A stretch of DNA of 64,000 bases from Streptomyces shenzhenensis (GTDB lineage Bacteria; Actinomycetota; Actinomycetes; Streptomycetales; Streptomycetaceae): contig NZ_JAJONF010000033.1 of the NCBI RefSeq assembly GCF_021462265.1, forward strand, positions 1 to 64,000. Reading direction: 5' to 3'. Made by a program: the position numbers and the translations under genes. The notes below the pieces were generated by a model. That model was given only the letters and a program-made list of their open reading frames with translations. It made no database searches and was not told where the DNA came from. How positions within the stretch are numbered: the stretch's first letter is position 1; every line of letters begins with the position of its first letter. Shown piece by piece: positions 24,828 through 32,712 of this stretch.

Positions 24828-26033
24828 TCACCCCACCTCGACGCTCAGCCCCTCCAGCCCCCGGATCACGAAGTTCGGCTTCCGTCGCGGCTCCGCCGCC
24901 AGGCTCAGCGTCGGGGCCCGTTCCAGCAGCGCGGTCATGGACGCGGCCAGTTCGAGGCGGGCCAGCGGGGCGCCGATGCAGTAGTGGATGCCGGCGCTGA
25001 AGGAGATGTGCGGGTTGTCGCGGCGGGTGAGGTCGAGGTCCTCGGGGCGGCGGAACACCTCGGGGTCGTGGTTGGCGGAGCCGAAGAGCATGGCGATCTC
25101 CGCGCCCCGCGGGATGGTCGTACCGTCGATCTCGATCTCGTCCAGCACCCACCGTTCGAAGAGCTGGAGCGGGGTGTCGTAGCGCATCAGCTCCTCGATC
25201 GCGGTGGGGACCAGGGAGTGGTCGGCGCGCAGGGCGGCCAGCTGCGCCGGATTGCGGAAGAGGGCGTACCAGCCGTTGACTGTGGCATTGACGGTGGCCT
25301 CGTGGCCGGCGTTCAGCAGGAGTACGGCGGTGGAGATCATCTCCTGCTCGGTGAGACGGTCGCCCTCGTCGTGCGCCTCGATGAGCCCGGAGATCAGGTC
25401 GTCCCCCGGTGCCTGGCGCCGCTCGGCGATCAGTTCCCGCAGGTAGTCGGAGAACTCGACGGACGCCCGCACCGCCTTCGCGGCCGTGTCCTCGGACGGG
25501 TTCAGCTCGTACATCCCGCAGATGTCCGCCGACCAGGGCCGCAGTGGCGCCCGGTCCGCCTCCGGGATGCCCAGCATCTCGGCGATGACGGCGACGGGGA
25601 GGGGCTCGGCGACATCGGTGAGCAGGTCGCCGCCGCCCTTCTCCACCAGCCCGTCGACCAGCTCACCGGCGAGCCGCGCCACGTACGGCCCCAGCCGCTC
25701 GACCGTGCGCGGCGTGAACGCCTTCGACACCAGGCGCCGGATGCGGGTGTGGTCCGGCGGTTCCAGGTCCAGCATGCCGTGATCGTTGAGGGTGTGGAAC
25801 GGCTCGTGTTCGGCGGGCGGCGAGGTCCGCCCGAACTCCTCGTGCGTGAACCGGTGCTGGTACGTCCGCCCGAGCCGCCGGTCCCGCAGCAGCGCGGACA
25901 CGTCCGCGTGGTGCGGGACCAGCCACTGGTTCGTGGCCTCGAAGTACTGCACCCGCCCCTGGGCGCGGAGCTCGGCATAGGAGGGGTACGGGTCGGCCAG
26001 GAAGTCCGGGTCCCACGGGTCGAAGGCTGCCAT
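24828..26033 (-). CDS. Cytochrome P450 monooxygenase
   Basis: A 401-residue soluble actinobacterial P450. The I-helix oxygen-binding motif reads AGHEATVN (near residue 240). The K-helix ExxR is EELMR (near 283). The haem loop FSAGIHYCIG (near 345) has Cys as the thiolate ligand, though the first glycine of FGxGxHxC is S here. It resembles CYP105/107-type enzymes that hydroxylate macrolides, terpenes or xenobiotics. No ferredoxin gene lies next to it, so redox partners must come from elsewhere. It is not clearly in an operon with the DUF397 gene, which ends 113 bases upstream. Confidence 0.95.
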   Translation of the reverse strand: MAAFDPWDPDFLADPYPSYAELRAQGRVQYFEATNQWLVPHHADVSALLRDRRLGRTYQHRFTHEEFGRTSPPAEHEPFHTLNDHGMLDLEPPDHTRIRRLVSKAFTPRTVERLGPYVARLAGELVDGLVEKGGGDLLTDVAEPLPVAVIAEMLGIPEADRAPLRPWSADICGMYELNPSEDTAAKAVRASVEFSDYLRELIAERRQAPGDDLISGLIEAHDEGDRLTEQEMISTAVLLLNAGHEATVNATVNGWYALFRNPAQLAALRADHSLVPTAIEELMRYDTPLQLFERWVLDEIEIDGTTIPRGAEIAMLFGSANHDPEVFRRPEDLDLTRRDNPHISFSAGIHYCIGAPLARLELAASMTALLERAPTLSLAAEPRRKPNFVIRGLEGLSVEVG

Positions 26034-26145
26034 GAACGGACGTTAGACCGCCGGTCCCCCTCCTGACCAGGGGTGTCTCAGCGCTCAGGCGCCCGGGAGG
26101 TTCACGACGTCGTCGCCGTTGGAGGCCTCGGCCGGCGTAGCCGTT

Positions 26146-26343
26146 TCACAGACCCCGGCCGACCGTCGCATGGGCCCGCTTCAGGTGCTCGACGAGAGCG
26201 GCGAAGGCGGGGGCGGGGAAGGAGAGGGTGGCGCGAGCGGGGGCTTTGGAATCGCGGACGGCTATTCGGGTGGGGAGAGGGGCGATTTCGACGCAGGTGT
26301 TGCCCTCGCCGCCGCCCGAGTAGCTGGACTTTCGCCAGTTCAT
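26146..26343 (-). CDS. DUF397 protein
   Basis: A 65-residue DUF397 protein with the standard layout: WRKSSYSGGGEGNTCVEIA, then IAVRDSK and a hydrophobic C-terminal helix (PAFAALVEHLKRA). It is the partner of the XRE/DUF5753 regulator just upstream. The start ATG overlaps that gene's stop by one base (TGATG, 26341-26345). It has a single motif copy, unlike the duplicated form at 6868. Confidence 0.9.
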   Translation of the reverse strand: MNWRKSSYSGGGEGNTCVEIAPLPTRIAVRDSKAPARATLSFPAPAFAALVEHLKRAHATVGRGL

Positions 26344-27194
26344 CAGAGTTCCTTCGTCAGCCGGTGAATGAAGTCTCGGGACTCCGATGCGTCCAGCGAC
26401 GACTCCTTCACCCTACGGAAGAGTGTTCGGAGCCGATTCAAATGGGCTTCCGCGTCAATGAACAGGGTGCCCGTCGGGGCGTCAAGAAGGCCTGTGTCCA
26501 ATTTGGGCACCAAGCCGCCCATGTACATCATCGAAGCGTCGGCACCGGCAAAGCCGTCCTGGTCGACCGGGATGACCCGCACGCTGGCGTGTCCCTTCTC
26601 GATCTCGTCCAGGATGAGGCGAAGCTGAGACAGGGAGGTCCGGCGATCGGCCACGCGAATACGCAAGGCGAACTCGTGGATGACCGTCTCGTACGGCGTC
26701 GGGCTGTCGCCCTCGATGGCCTGGCGCCGCCTCATCCGATGCTCCACGCGGGGCTCCAGCTCGCTTTCGGGCAGATCCGGGCGCATGTACGTGAAGACCG
26801 CTCGGGCGTAGTCCGCAGTCTGGAGAAGCCCGGGGACATACGCGATCACGACCTCATGCAGGAACGCAGCGTGATATTCCGCCTCTGCCACGTCCAGGTT
26901 CACCTGGGGCAGAACTCCTCGGTAGTCGTCCCACCAGCCACGCGTGCGCTCGCCGGCCACGGCTGCCAAGGCGTCGACGAACTCCACATCCGCACAGCCG
27001 TAGTGAGCCGCGAGCCGACGGACCCGATCCGCGCTGACCCCCGAGATACCCGCCTCCATCTGACTCATCTGCGCCGAGGTCGAGTTCAGGAACGCCGCCG
27101 CCTCACGCGCCTTCAGTCCCGCTGCCTCGCGAAGCTTGCGCAACTCCGCTCCCAGACGCACCTGCCGAGCGGTGGGATTGCTCCTCGGCGCCAT
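26343..27194 (-). CDS. XRE family regulator with DUF5753 domain
   Basis: A 283-residue regulator. The helix-turn-helix is at about residues 12-75 (LRKLREAAGLKAREAAAFLNSTSAQMSQMEAGISG). DUF5753 follows at about 95-275, with AAFLHEVVIAYVPGLLQTADYARAV and late VRVIPVDQDGFAG and YMGGLVPKLDTGLLD segments. ATG at 27194 follows GGGAGAAG. The DUF397 partner is directly downstream. The region between it and the divergent ATP-binding gene contains a perfect 18-base palindrome (27265-27282), a likely operator. The triad XRE, DUF397 and HATPase is a recurring Streptomyces module. Confidence 0.9.
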   Translation of the reverse strand: MAPRSNPTARQVRLGAELRKLREAAGLKAREAAAFLNSTSAQMSQMEAGISGVSADRVRRLAAHYGCADVEFVDALAAVAGERTRGWWDDYRGVLPQVNLDVAEAEYHAAFLHEVVIAYVPGLLQTADYARAVFTYMRPDLPESELEPRVEHRMRRRQAIEGDSPTPYETVIHEFALRIRVADRRTSLSQLRLILDEIEKGHASVRVIPVDQDGFAGADASMMYMGGLVPKLDTGLLDAPTGTLFIDAEAHLNRLRTLFRRVKESSLDASESRDFIHRLTKEL

Positions 27195-27264
27195 ATCTTC
27201 TCCCGTCCCAACACCCATGCAGGGGTACCACGTTCGGGTGCCAGATTACGACCACGGCTTGCAG

Positions 27265-27282
27265 GAGGAGAAATTTCTCCTC
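27265..27282. promoter_or_regulatory. Perfect 18-bp palindrome between XRE and HATPase genes
   Basis: GAGGAGAAATTTCTCCTC is fully self-complementary. It lies 71 bases upstream of the XRE start and about 140 upstream of the divergent ATP-binding gene. A dimeric HTH protein would fit; the XRE regulator is the obvious candidate, by inference. Confidence 0.5.
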
Positions 27283-27423
27283 TACCGTGTGTAGCGCGAT
27301 GCACACGTTGTGAAACCCCGGGATCCCGGAAGCGCACCGCTCCGTCTGCCACGACGGCTGCGGCAATGCCACCGCCCGCCAACAGCAGCCCGCTCAACCC
27401 CATCACCCGAACGGAGTTCACGC

Positions 27424-27840
27424 ATGCCCGAAGGCGACGCCTGGGAGTACTCCCTCTACCTCCCCAACGACCCCCGAGCCGTGCCGATCTGCCGCCGCAC
27501 CCTGCGGCTGATCCTCACGATGCACGGCCTGATCACGCTGGCCGACACGGCGGAACTGCTCGCGGCGGAGCTGGTCACCAACGCCGTACGGCACACGAAG
27601 GGCCCGCTGGCCCTGCGGGTGCGCTGGGCGGCCGGGGTGCTGCGCGTCGGCGCGTGGGACGCGGACCCCGAGCCTCCCGTCTTCCCCAGCGAGGCGAAGG
27701 TGAACGCCGACGGCGACGAGGAGGACGGCGGCAGAGGACTCACCCTCGTCCGGGCCTGCTCGGACCTCTGGGGCTGGCAGCCGCTGTCCCGGTTCGGGAA
27801 CCGGGGCAAGTACGTGTGGTGCGAACTCGCGGCGGCGTGA
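27424..27840 (+). CDS. HATPase_c (anti-sigma-factor-like) ATP-binding protein
   Basis: A 138-residue histidine-kinase-like ATPase of the RsbW/SpoIIAB type. The N box is ELLAAELVTNAVRHT (near residue 42), G1 is VGAWDADPEPP (near 75) and the glycine-rich G2-like loop is DGGRGLTLVRACSDLWGW (near 100). Streptomyces encode many such short kinases next to XRE/DUF397 pairs. They may act as anti-sigma factors or bind the regulators. ATG follows CGGAG. It is divergent from the XRE gene. Confidence 0.88.
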   Translation: MPEGDAWEYSLYLPNDPRAVPICRRTLRLILTMHGLITLADTAELLAAELVTNAVRHTKGPLALRVRWAAGVLRVGAWDADPEPPVFPSEAKVNADGDEEDGGRGLTLVRACSDLWGWQPLSRFGNRGKYVWCELAAA

Positions 27841-28181
27841 GGAGACCGGCCGGCCCCCGCGCACACCGTCACCCATGCCTACGGCGCCCCGCCTCCGGAG
27901 CCCGGCCCGATCCGTAGCGCTCTCGTGCCACCCGTGCGCTTCGCCGGTGGCGGAGCCAAGGTCGGAGCCACCGGCCGGAAAACAGAGCAGAACCAACCCT
28001 CAGTATTTCTGGCGCATCACGCTACTCAGGTCCCAGGTCGCGGAACGACCTGGTGCGGCGGGTGCGTGGCGTGCTTCGCCGCACCGGGCTGTCAGGCCTG
28101 GGTGGACCGGCCTCACTTGATACCTCGCGGGCGGCTTGGAACGGCCGGTCAACGGCCCGCTCAGCCCGAACCGACGGGTCG
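27841..28181. other. Intergenic stretch with no gene seen
   Basis: This 341-base gap lies between convergent genes. It holds a small inverted repeat, CCAGGTCG...CGACCTGG (about 28029-28049), and another near 28140-28165 (GGCCGGTCAACGGCC) that may help terminate the GT39-like gene. No convincing reading frame, RNA or repeat array was found. Confidence 0.5.
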
Positions 28182-29690
28182 TCAGCGAGCCGTCCGCCGT
28201 CGTTCGTACACCGTCACCCTCCGGCCGCGGATCTGTTCGTCGGCCACCGGGGTGAAGTACCTGCGCAACATGGCGGTCTTCGTTCTGTCCCCGGCTGCCG
28301 TGACCGGACGGGCCACCCGAGCCGCGTCCGTGACCAGCAGGATCCGGTGTTCGGCCAGGATCGCAGCGCGTATCCGAGCTGGGGCCGCCTCCACGCCGTT
28401 GAGGGTGCCGGACTTCTCCGGGGTCTCGGCCAGGGCTATGTCCCGCAAGCCCGCGAAGGCCTTCGGGGAGACGGACTTGGTGTCCCTGCGGGCCGAGGGG
28501 ACGAAGAGCACCGCGTTTCCGGTCTGCTTCAGGTGCTGCACGTCCGAGGCCACCGCCAGGACGTCGTCCACCCTGCTCGCCGGGGACCGCTTGGCCAGTG
28601 ACTGAGGCAGCAGGGCCGGCATCGCCACGGCGAGGACCGCGGGGAGGATCCATCTCGAGGCTCGCGGGAAGCGGGGCTTGGCCGCCCGTACCGCCGAGCC
28701 GACGGCCGTACCGATCAGCAGTGCCAGCCCCAGCATGCTGTAGAGGATGTAGCGGTCCAGGAACAGCGGCTGGATCAGGGACAGCGCGATGAGGCCGAGC
28801 TGCGGCACCGCCAGCAGCGGCAGCCCCACGGCCGCCGAGGACACCCGGCCCGCCCGCGGCCGGTCCAGCAGCGCGCCGGCGCAGCCGATCGCCAGCAGCA
28901 CCCCGGGGCCGATCAGCATGTGCCAGGACAGCGGCGGGATCCAGGACACCTGCGCGGACTGCCCCCGGCTGAACACAATCAATGGCAGCACACCGACCAT
29001 GGCGCACCCGGCCGCGGCCGCCCAGCGGGCCATGACTCCACGATCCGCCCGAACCCAGAGGAGGGTGGTCAGATGAGCCGCGAGGATCATGAGCGAGAGC
29101 CAGTTCAGCAGGCCCATGAGGAGGACGACGACGCCGTAGGCAACCCAGTGGCGCGTCCGGACACGCCGTTCGACGGCGGTTGTCAAGAGCACGGTGGCGA
29201 TTCCGGCTCCGGCCGCCACCAGCGCGTACGACCGGCCCTCCTGGAGGTAGAACTGCACGGCCGGTAACAGCCCCAAGGCCATTCCCCCGGCCAGGCCCGC
29301 CCAGGCGCCGGCCAGTCGGCGGCCGATGACGGCCACGCAGGCCGCCGCGACCGCCGTGGCCAGCACGGACGGCAGCCGCAGGGTCGTGGTGCTGGGGCCG
29401 AAGCACTCGAAGAGCACATGCATGAGCAGGTAGTAGAGCCCGTGAACCACGTCGACGTTCCCCAGCATGTGCCAGATCTCCGCCGTCGAACGCTGGGCCA
29501 CCTGCCAGGTCGCGGCCTCGTCCCACCACACACTGTCCTGCCGCGACAACCCCCACAGGCCGAAGACGAACGTCCACAGCATCGGCGGCAGCCAGACGAG
29601 ACCGGCGCGATACGAGGGGGACGCCGCCGCAGGTGTTGTTCGGGGCAGGAAAAAGCGGAATGCCGCCTCTGGCTTTCGGCCAGTGGACAT
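28182..29690 (-). CDS. GT39-like membrane glycosyltransferase
   Basis: A 502-residue GT-C transferase with about ten membrane helices. The first extracytoplasmic loop has SVWWDEAATWQVAQ, the acidic DE motif that binds polyprenyl-phosphate sugar in the PMT/ArnT family, followed by GNVDVVHGLYYLLMHVLF. A soluble C-terminal domain (about 390-502) follows the last helix. It probably transfers mannose or another sugar from a lipid carrier to an exported acceptor. It stands alone, with AT-richer sequence at both sides, and probably belongs to the accessory block. Confidence 0.8.
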   Translation of the reverse strand: MSTGRKPEAAFRFFLPRTTPAAASPSYRAGLVWLPPMLWTFVFGLWGLSRQDSVWWDEAATWQVAQRSTAEIWHMLGNVDVVHGLYYLLMHVLFECFGPSTTTLRLPSVLATAVAAACVAVIGRRLAGAWAGLAGGMALGLLPAVQFYLQEGRSYALVAAGAGIATVLLTTAVERRVRTRHWVAYGVVVLLMGLLNWLSLMILAAHLTTLLWVRADRGVMARWAAAAGCAMVGVLPLIVFSRGQSAQVSWIPPLSWHMLIGPGVLLAIGCAGALLDRPRAGRVSSAAVGLPLLAVPQLGLIALSLIQPLFLDRYILYSMLGLALLIGTAVGSAVRAAKPRFPRASRWILPAVLAVAMPALLPQSLAKRSPASRVDDVLAVASDVQHLKQTGNAVLFVPSARRDTKSVSPKAFAGLRDIALAETPEKSGTLNGVEAAPARIRAAILAEHRILLVTDAARVARPVTAAGDRTKTAMLRRYFTPVADEQIRGRRVTVYERRRTAR

Positions 29691-29929
29691 GAAGAAGAGC
29701 CCCCGAAGTAATCGTGGAAATATACGGGCCGCCAGAGGTCACCTGTCGGCGATGAACCGTAGCATCCTAGCGAAATACCCCAGTACACGCCCTGGCGCGC
29801 ATTACCCCAGAGCCACCGCAACCCAATTAATCACGCCACTGTCCGAATTCGAGCCCCACCTATTTTGCGTGAGTCATACCTCGTGATCCACAGGCTTTGA
29901 GCCAACTCACGTCCATGAACGATCAGCCT
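29691..29929. other. AT-richer intergenic region
   Basis: The sequence upstream of the GT39-like gene is clearly richer in A and T than its neighbours (for example AATTAATCACG and CTATTTTGCGTGAG). No gene is seen. Such a shift next to decayed genes at 29930-30725 suggests incoming DNA that has been eroded. Confidence 0.45.
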
Positions 29930-30190
29930 GTTGCGGAGCGAAGGTCGCCGTCGCGTCCGCGGCCCTCATTTTCGCTGCAACGGCTCCGGAAATCGTCGTG
30001 ACTGTGACGTGGCCGACGGAAAGTGAACCTACGACCAGGGCGCCAACACGACGTGGTCGAACTGGCACGCTTCGTCGGTGAACATCGGCAGCCAGACCTT
30101 CAAGAGCGGCTGCACGACTCCGGGCGAACGGTCCCTCGCCTCGGGCACGAAGAACGGTGGCAGCATCCCGTGCCACTACGACCCGAACCG
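29930..30190 (+). pseudogene. Lactococcin-972-like bacteriocin precursor, decayed
   Basis: The frame at 29936-30025 reads KVAVASAALIFAATAPEIVV, a good signal-peptide core, but has no start codon. A +1 shift near 30025 continues as TYDQGANTTWSNWHASSVN, then IGSQTFKSGCTTPG and SGTKNGG. A short Gly/Ser/Tyr/Trp-rich segment with W-S-N-x-H, S-S-V and a K-S-G-C-type block after an Ala-rich signal is the look of lactococcin 972 family precursors. One inserted base at the AGTGAACC junction would restore a single frame. The following membrane and ABC remnants fit the family's usual neighbours. This family assignment is from pattern memory and needs a profile search. Confidence 0.45.
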
Positions 30191-30470
30191 CTGGTGGAGA
30201 TATATCGCCACGCATTGTTTTGCCCTGTCCGTGGAACTAGCCATCGCGGTTATATTCGCTACGCGGGTTCCCTTCGAAGCGTGGCAGCAGGGACAGGAGC
30301 AGAAGAAGTTCGCGGACGCCGGTGCGCCCGCCCCCTTCCGGCCCACTCATCTCACCGCACTGGACGGCGGTGTCATCACGGCTCTGGGCGCCGTCGAATT
30401 CGGAGCTGTCCTGCTGGCTCTCGCGTTCTTCCACCGCCGGACAGCGAAGGAAGGAGCGACCGCCGCATGA
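30190..30470 (+). pseudogene. C-terminal remnant of a bacteriocin-associated membrane protein
   Basis: The open frame continues from the bacteriocin remnant, without its own start, into about 90 residues with two membrane helices: YIATHCFALSVELAIAVIFA and VITALGAVEFGAVLLALAFF, ending RRTAKEGATAA. It stops in an ATGA overlap with the next remnant (30467-30470). Lactococcin-972 operons normally encode a large multi-pass protein of about 650-700 residues followed by an ABC ATPase. Here only its last two helices seem to survive, joined to the bacteriocin by a deletion. Confidence 0.45.
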
Positions 30471-30725
30471 CCCCCTTAAGCGGAGAATTTCCCTCCCGTA
30501 AGCCAGAGAAGACCGTGATCGAGGTCGAGAACCTGTCCAAGGTGTTCGACTCCCGGGTCCTGTGGCGCGGTGTCAGCTTCACCGTAGGCCGGGGTGAGAG
30601 CCGGATGCGCCGTGGTCCTCGCCACGCACGACGCCACCGTCCGGGACCGCTGCGACGCGGTCTTCGCCGCGCACAAGTCATCGCTCACCACCGCCCCACC
30701 ACGCGAACCGTCCGGCCGTCTGTGA
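30467..30725 (+). pseudogene. ABC transporter ATPase with a large internal deletion
   Basis: The first 45 codons read as the start of an ABC ATPase (VIEVENLSKVFDSRVLW, then GVSFTVGRGES). They stop exactly where Walker A should come. A different frame then continues GCAVVLATHDATVRDRCDAV, the H-loop region that normally lies about 150 residues later, and ends at TGA 30723-30725. Walker A, the signature and Walker B are all missing, so a deletion of roughly 450 bases with a frame change is inferred. Codon 4 is TTA. It directly follows the membrane-protein remnant. Confidence 0.75.
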
Positions 30726-30943
30726 GTAACCCGGGTCTCTGCGCCAGGAACGCATTCTCGTGGAACTGCTCCCCCGTCACACGGACTCGACGCGAACGTC
30801 GACCGGGTTGAGCACGGCCACCCGCGGCGCCGGGCCGGGACCCTAGGCCATGCGGGGCATCGGGCGGTCCCCTCCGTGACACTCGTCTCCCAGGCCTCGT
30901 TGAGCACGTGACCCGATGTCACGGCAGAACCAGGAGCGGTGGA
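30726..30943. other. Intergenic, upstream of the first repeat-protein gene
   Basis: No gene seen. The last bases contain CAGGAG (30931-30936), the ribosome-binding site that fixes the start of the next gene at the GTG at 30944. No clear promoter was identified. Confidence 0.4.
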
Positions 30944-32536
30944 GTGCGCAGAATTGCAGCGGCAACGGTGGTGGCCATGGCCATGGGCAGCATCACGTCC
31001 GCCGTCGGCGGTGTCGCCCTCGCGGACGGCCCCACCGGTGCGACGGCCACCGGTGGCTCCACGCTCGGTAACCTGAACCAGCAGAACACCGCCCAGGACG
31101 GCCGGCAGAACAGCGCGTGCGACCAGGTGGCCCTGGAAGGTCCCCTCCCGGCTCCCGGCAAGCTCACGGGACGGTGTGTGAACGGTGACGGTTCCTTCAA
31201 CGCGAGCTCCCGCGTGAAGTACAGGGGCGCGACCGCCGCGGGCGGTTCCGGTGCGACCGGCCTGTCCCAGCGCAACGTGGCCCAGCAAGGCCGGCAGAAC
31301 AACGCCTGCGACCTGGCCATCGCCACGACCGTCGTTCTGATCGGCGGCCGGACGGACAACGAGTGTGCCGACCGCGACGCCTCCCGCAACCGGGAAGTCC
31401 TGTTCAGCAGCGGCGGGGCCCGCGCCGAAGGCGGCACGGGCGCGGCGATCCAGCAGGACATCGCCCAGGAGGGCCGCCAGAACAACACCTGCGCCATCGA
31501 CACCGACAGCGACTTCAGCCTGATCAACAGCCGCATGACCGGTCGCTGCGACAACTCGGACGCCTCGCACAACAAGCGGGTAAAGGTCAGGGGCGGCGGC
31601 GTGGAGGCCGAAGGCGGCAACGGAGTCGGCTTCGATCAGAACGACATCGCCCAGGAAGGCCGGCAGAACAACACCTGCACCACCGGCTTCCGTTTCCTCC
31701 CCGAGGTGTCGAGCGGCCAAGAGGAGAGCGGCTGCGCCAACACGGACCTCTCGCACAACAAGAACGTCCTGGTCAAGGGCGGCGGGGCGGACGTCGACGG
31801 CGGCAACGGAGCCGTGTCCCAGGCAGACGTCGCGCAGGAGGGCCGGCAGAACAACGCCTGTGCCAACACCGTCTTCCCCAACCTGCCCCTCCTGACCAAC
31901 GGCCGGCTGGACAGCCAGTGCGCCCACACGGACCTCTCCCGCAACAAGGACGTCCTGGTCAAGGGCGGCGGGGCCCGCATCGCCGGCGGCGGCTCCGAAG
32001 CGCTGGACCTCACCCAGCAGAACTTCGCCCAGGAAGGCCGGCAGAACAACGCCTGCGACAACGTCGACAGGGACTCCTTCACGCTGACGGACAGCAGTGT
32101 GCAGGACCACTGCAAGACGGTGGACCACTCCAAGAACCTCCGCACCAAGGAGATCGGTGGCGGGGCCCGTATCAAGGGGGGCTCCGCCACGGGAAGCGTC
32201 GCCCAGCAGAACATCGCCCAGGACGGCCGCCAGAACAACGCCTGCGCCGACCACGTCAACTTCAACGCGAACGTCACCGGCGGACGTGCCGGGACGGACT
32301 GCGTGACCGTCGACCGTTCCGTGAACGTCGACACGGAGAAGCACGACCGCGGGGCGAGCGTCGAAGGCGGATCCGCCACCGGAGCCCTCTTCCAGCAGAA
32401 CATCGCCCAGGACGGCCGCCAGAACAACGCCTGCGGCAACACCGACAACTTCACCGTCGTCGGCACCGGCACCACCACGCAGAGCCAGTGCGTCGCCGTC
32501 GACCGTTCCGTCAACGTCGGAACCCAGGGCGGCTGA
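30944..32536 (+). CDS. Secreted curlin-like repeat protein, eight repeats
   Basis: A 530-residue exported protein. Residues 1-28 are a Sec signal (VVAMAMGSITSAVGG, cleavage after ALA). The rest is eight repeats of about 62 residues, each with the core Q-x3-A-Q-x-G-R-Q-N-x-x-C (for example QQNIAQDGRQNNAC). Cores lie at about residues 46, 109, 169, 231, 292, 356, 420 and 483. Each repeat has a second cysteine about 25-30 residues later and an N-x-x-V/R-V-K-G-G-G-A-x-x-x-G-G stretch. The Q-x-G-x-x-N-x-A spacing resembles curlin amyloid repeats. The GTG start follows CAGGAG. It is paired with a related gene at 32713. A surface fibre or matrix role is inferred. Confidence 0.7.
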   Translation: MRRIAAATVVAMAMGSITSAVGGVALADGPTGATATGGSTLGNLNQQNTAQDGRQNSACDQVALEGPLPAPGKLTGRCVNGDGSFNASSRVKYRGATAAGGSGATGLSQRNVAQQGRQNNACDLAIATTVVLIGGRTDNECADRDASRNREVLFSSGGARAEGGTGAAIQQDIAQEGRQNNTCAIDTDSDFSLINSRMTGRCDNSDASHNKRVKVRGGGVEAEGGNGVGFDQNDIAQEGRQNNTCTTGFRFLPEVSSGQEESGCANTDLSHNKNVLVKGGGADVDGGNGAVSQADVAQEGRQNNACANTVFPNLPLLTNGRLDSQCAHTDLSRNKDVLVKGGGARIAGGGSEALDLTQQNFAQEGRQNNACDNVDRDSFTLTDSSVQDHCKTVDHSKNLRTKEIGGGARIKGGSATGSVAQQNIAQDGRQNNACADHVNFNANVTGGRAGTDCVTVDRSVNVDTEKHDRGASVEGGSATGALFQQNIAQDGRQNNACGNTDNFTVVGTGTTTQSQCVAVDRSVNVGTQGG

Positions 32537-32546
32537 ACCCGCCCCG

Positions 32547-32577
32547 GGCCCGCCCGAGCCGCTCCCCCGGGCGGGCC
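32547..32577 (+). terminator. Terminator after the first repeat-protein gene
   Basis: GGCCCGCCCG and CGGGCGGGCC form a perfect ten-base stem around an eleven-base loop, starting 11 bases after the stop. It implies that the second repeat gene has its own promoter or is reached by read-through. Confidence 0.65.
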
Positions 32578-32712
32578 ACACCGACATGCAGGAACCACGA
32601 CTTTTCAGCCATCCGGGCGTTGCCAACCATGACAGGGGCGCGCGCCGGCCACGCGGCCGGCCGCCGGAGCCGGGCGCCCACAGGCCCGAGGGACCCACGA
32701 GGAGAGCTGGCA

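Noticed and set aside
26085..26171. 28-residue minus-strand frame after DUF397 (ends NGDDVVNLPGA)
   Set aside because: It overlaps the DUF397 gene, has no ribosome site and is too short to support, though its end looks protein-like.
30023..30811. One continuous plus-strand frame across the decayed region
   Set aside because: It runs antisense to or out of frame with the recognisable bacteriocin and membrane remnants, and only its part from 30467 matches an ABC ATPase start.
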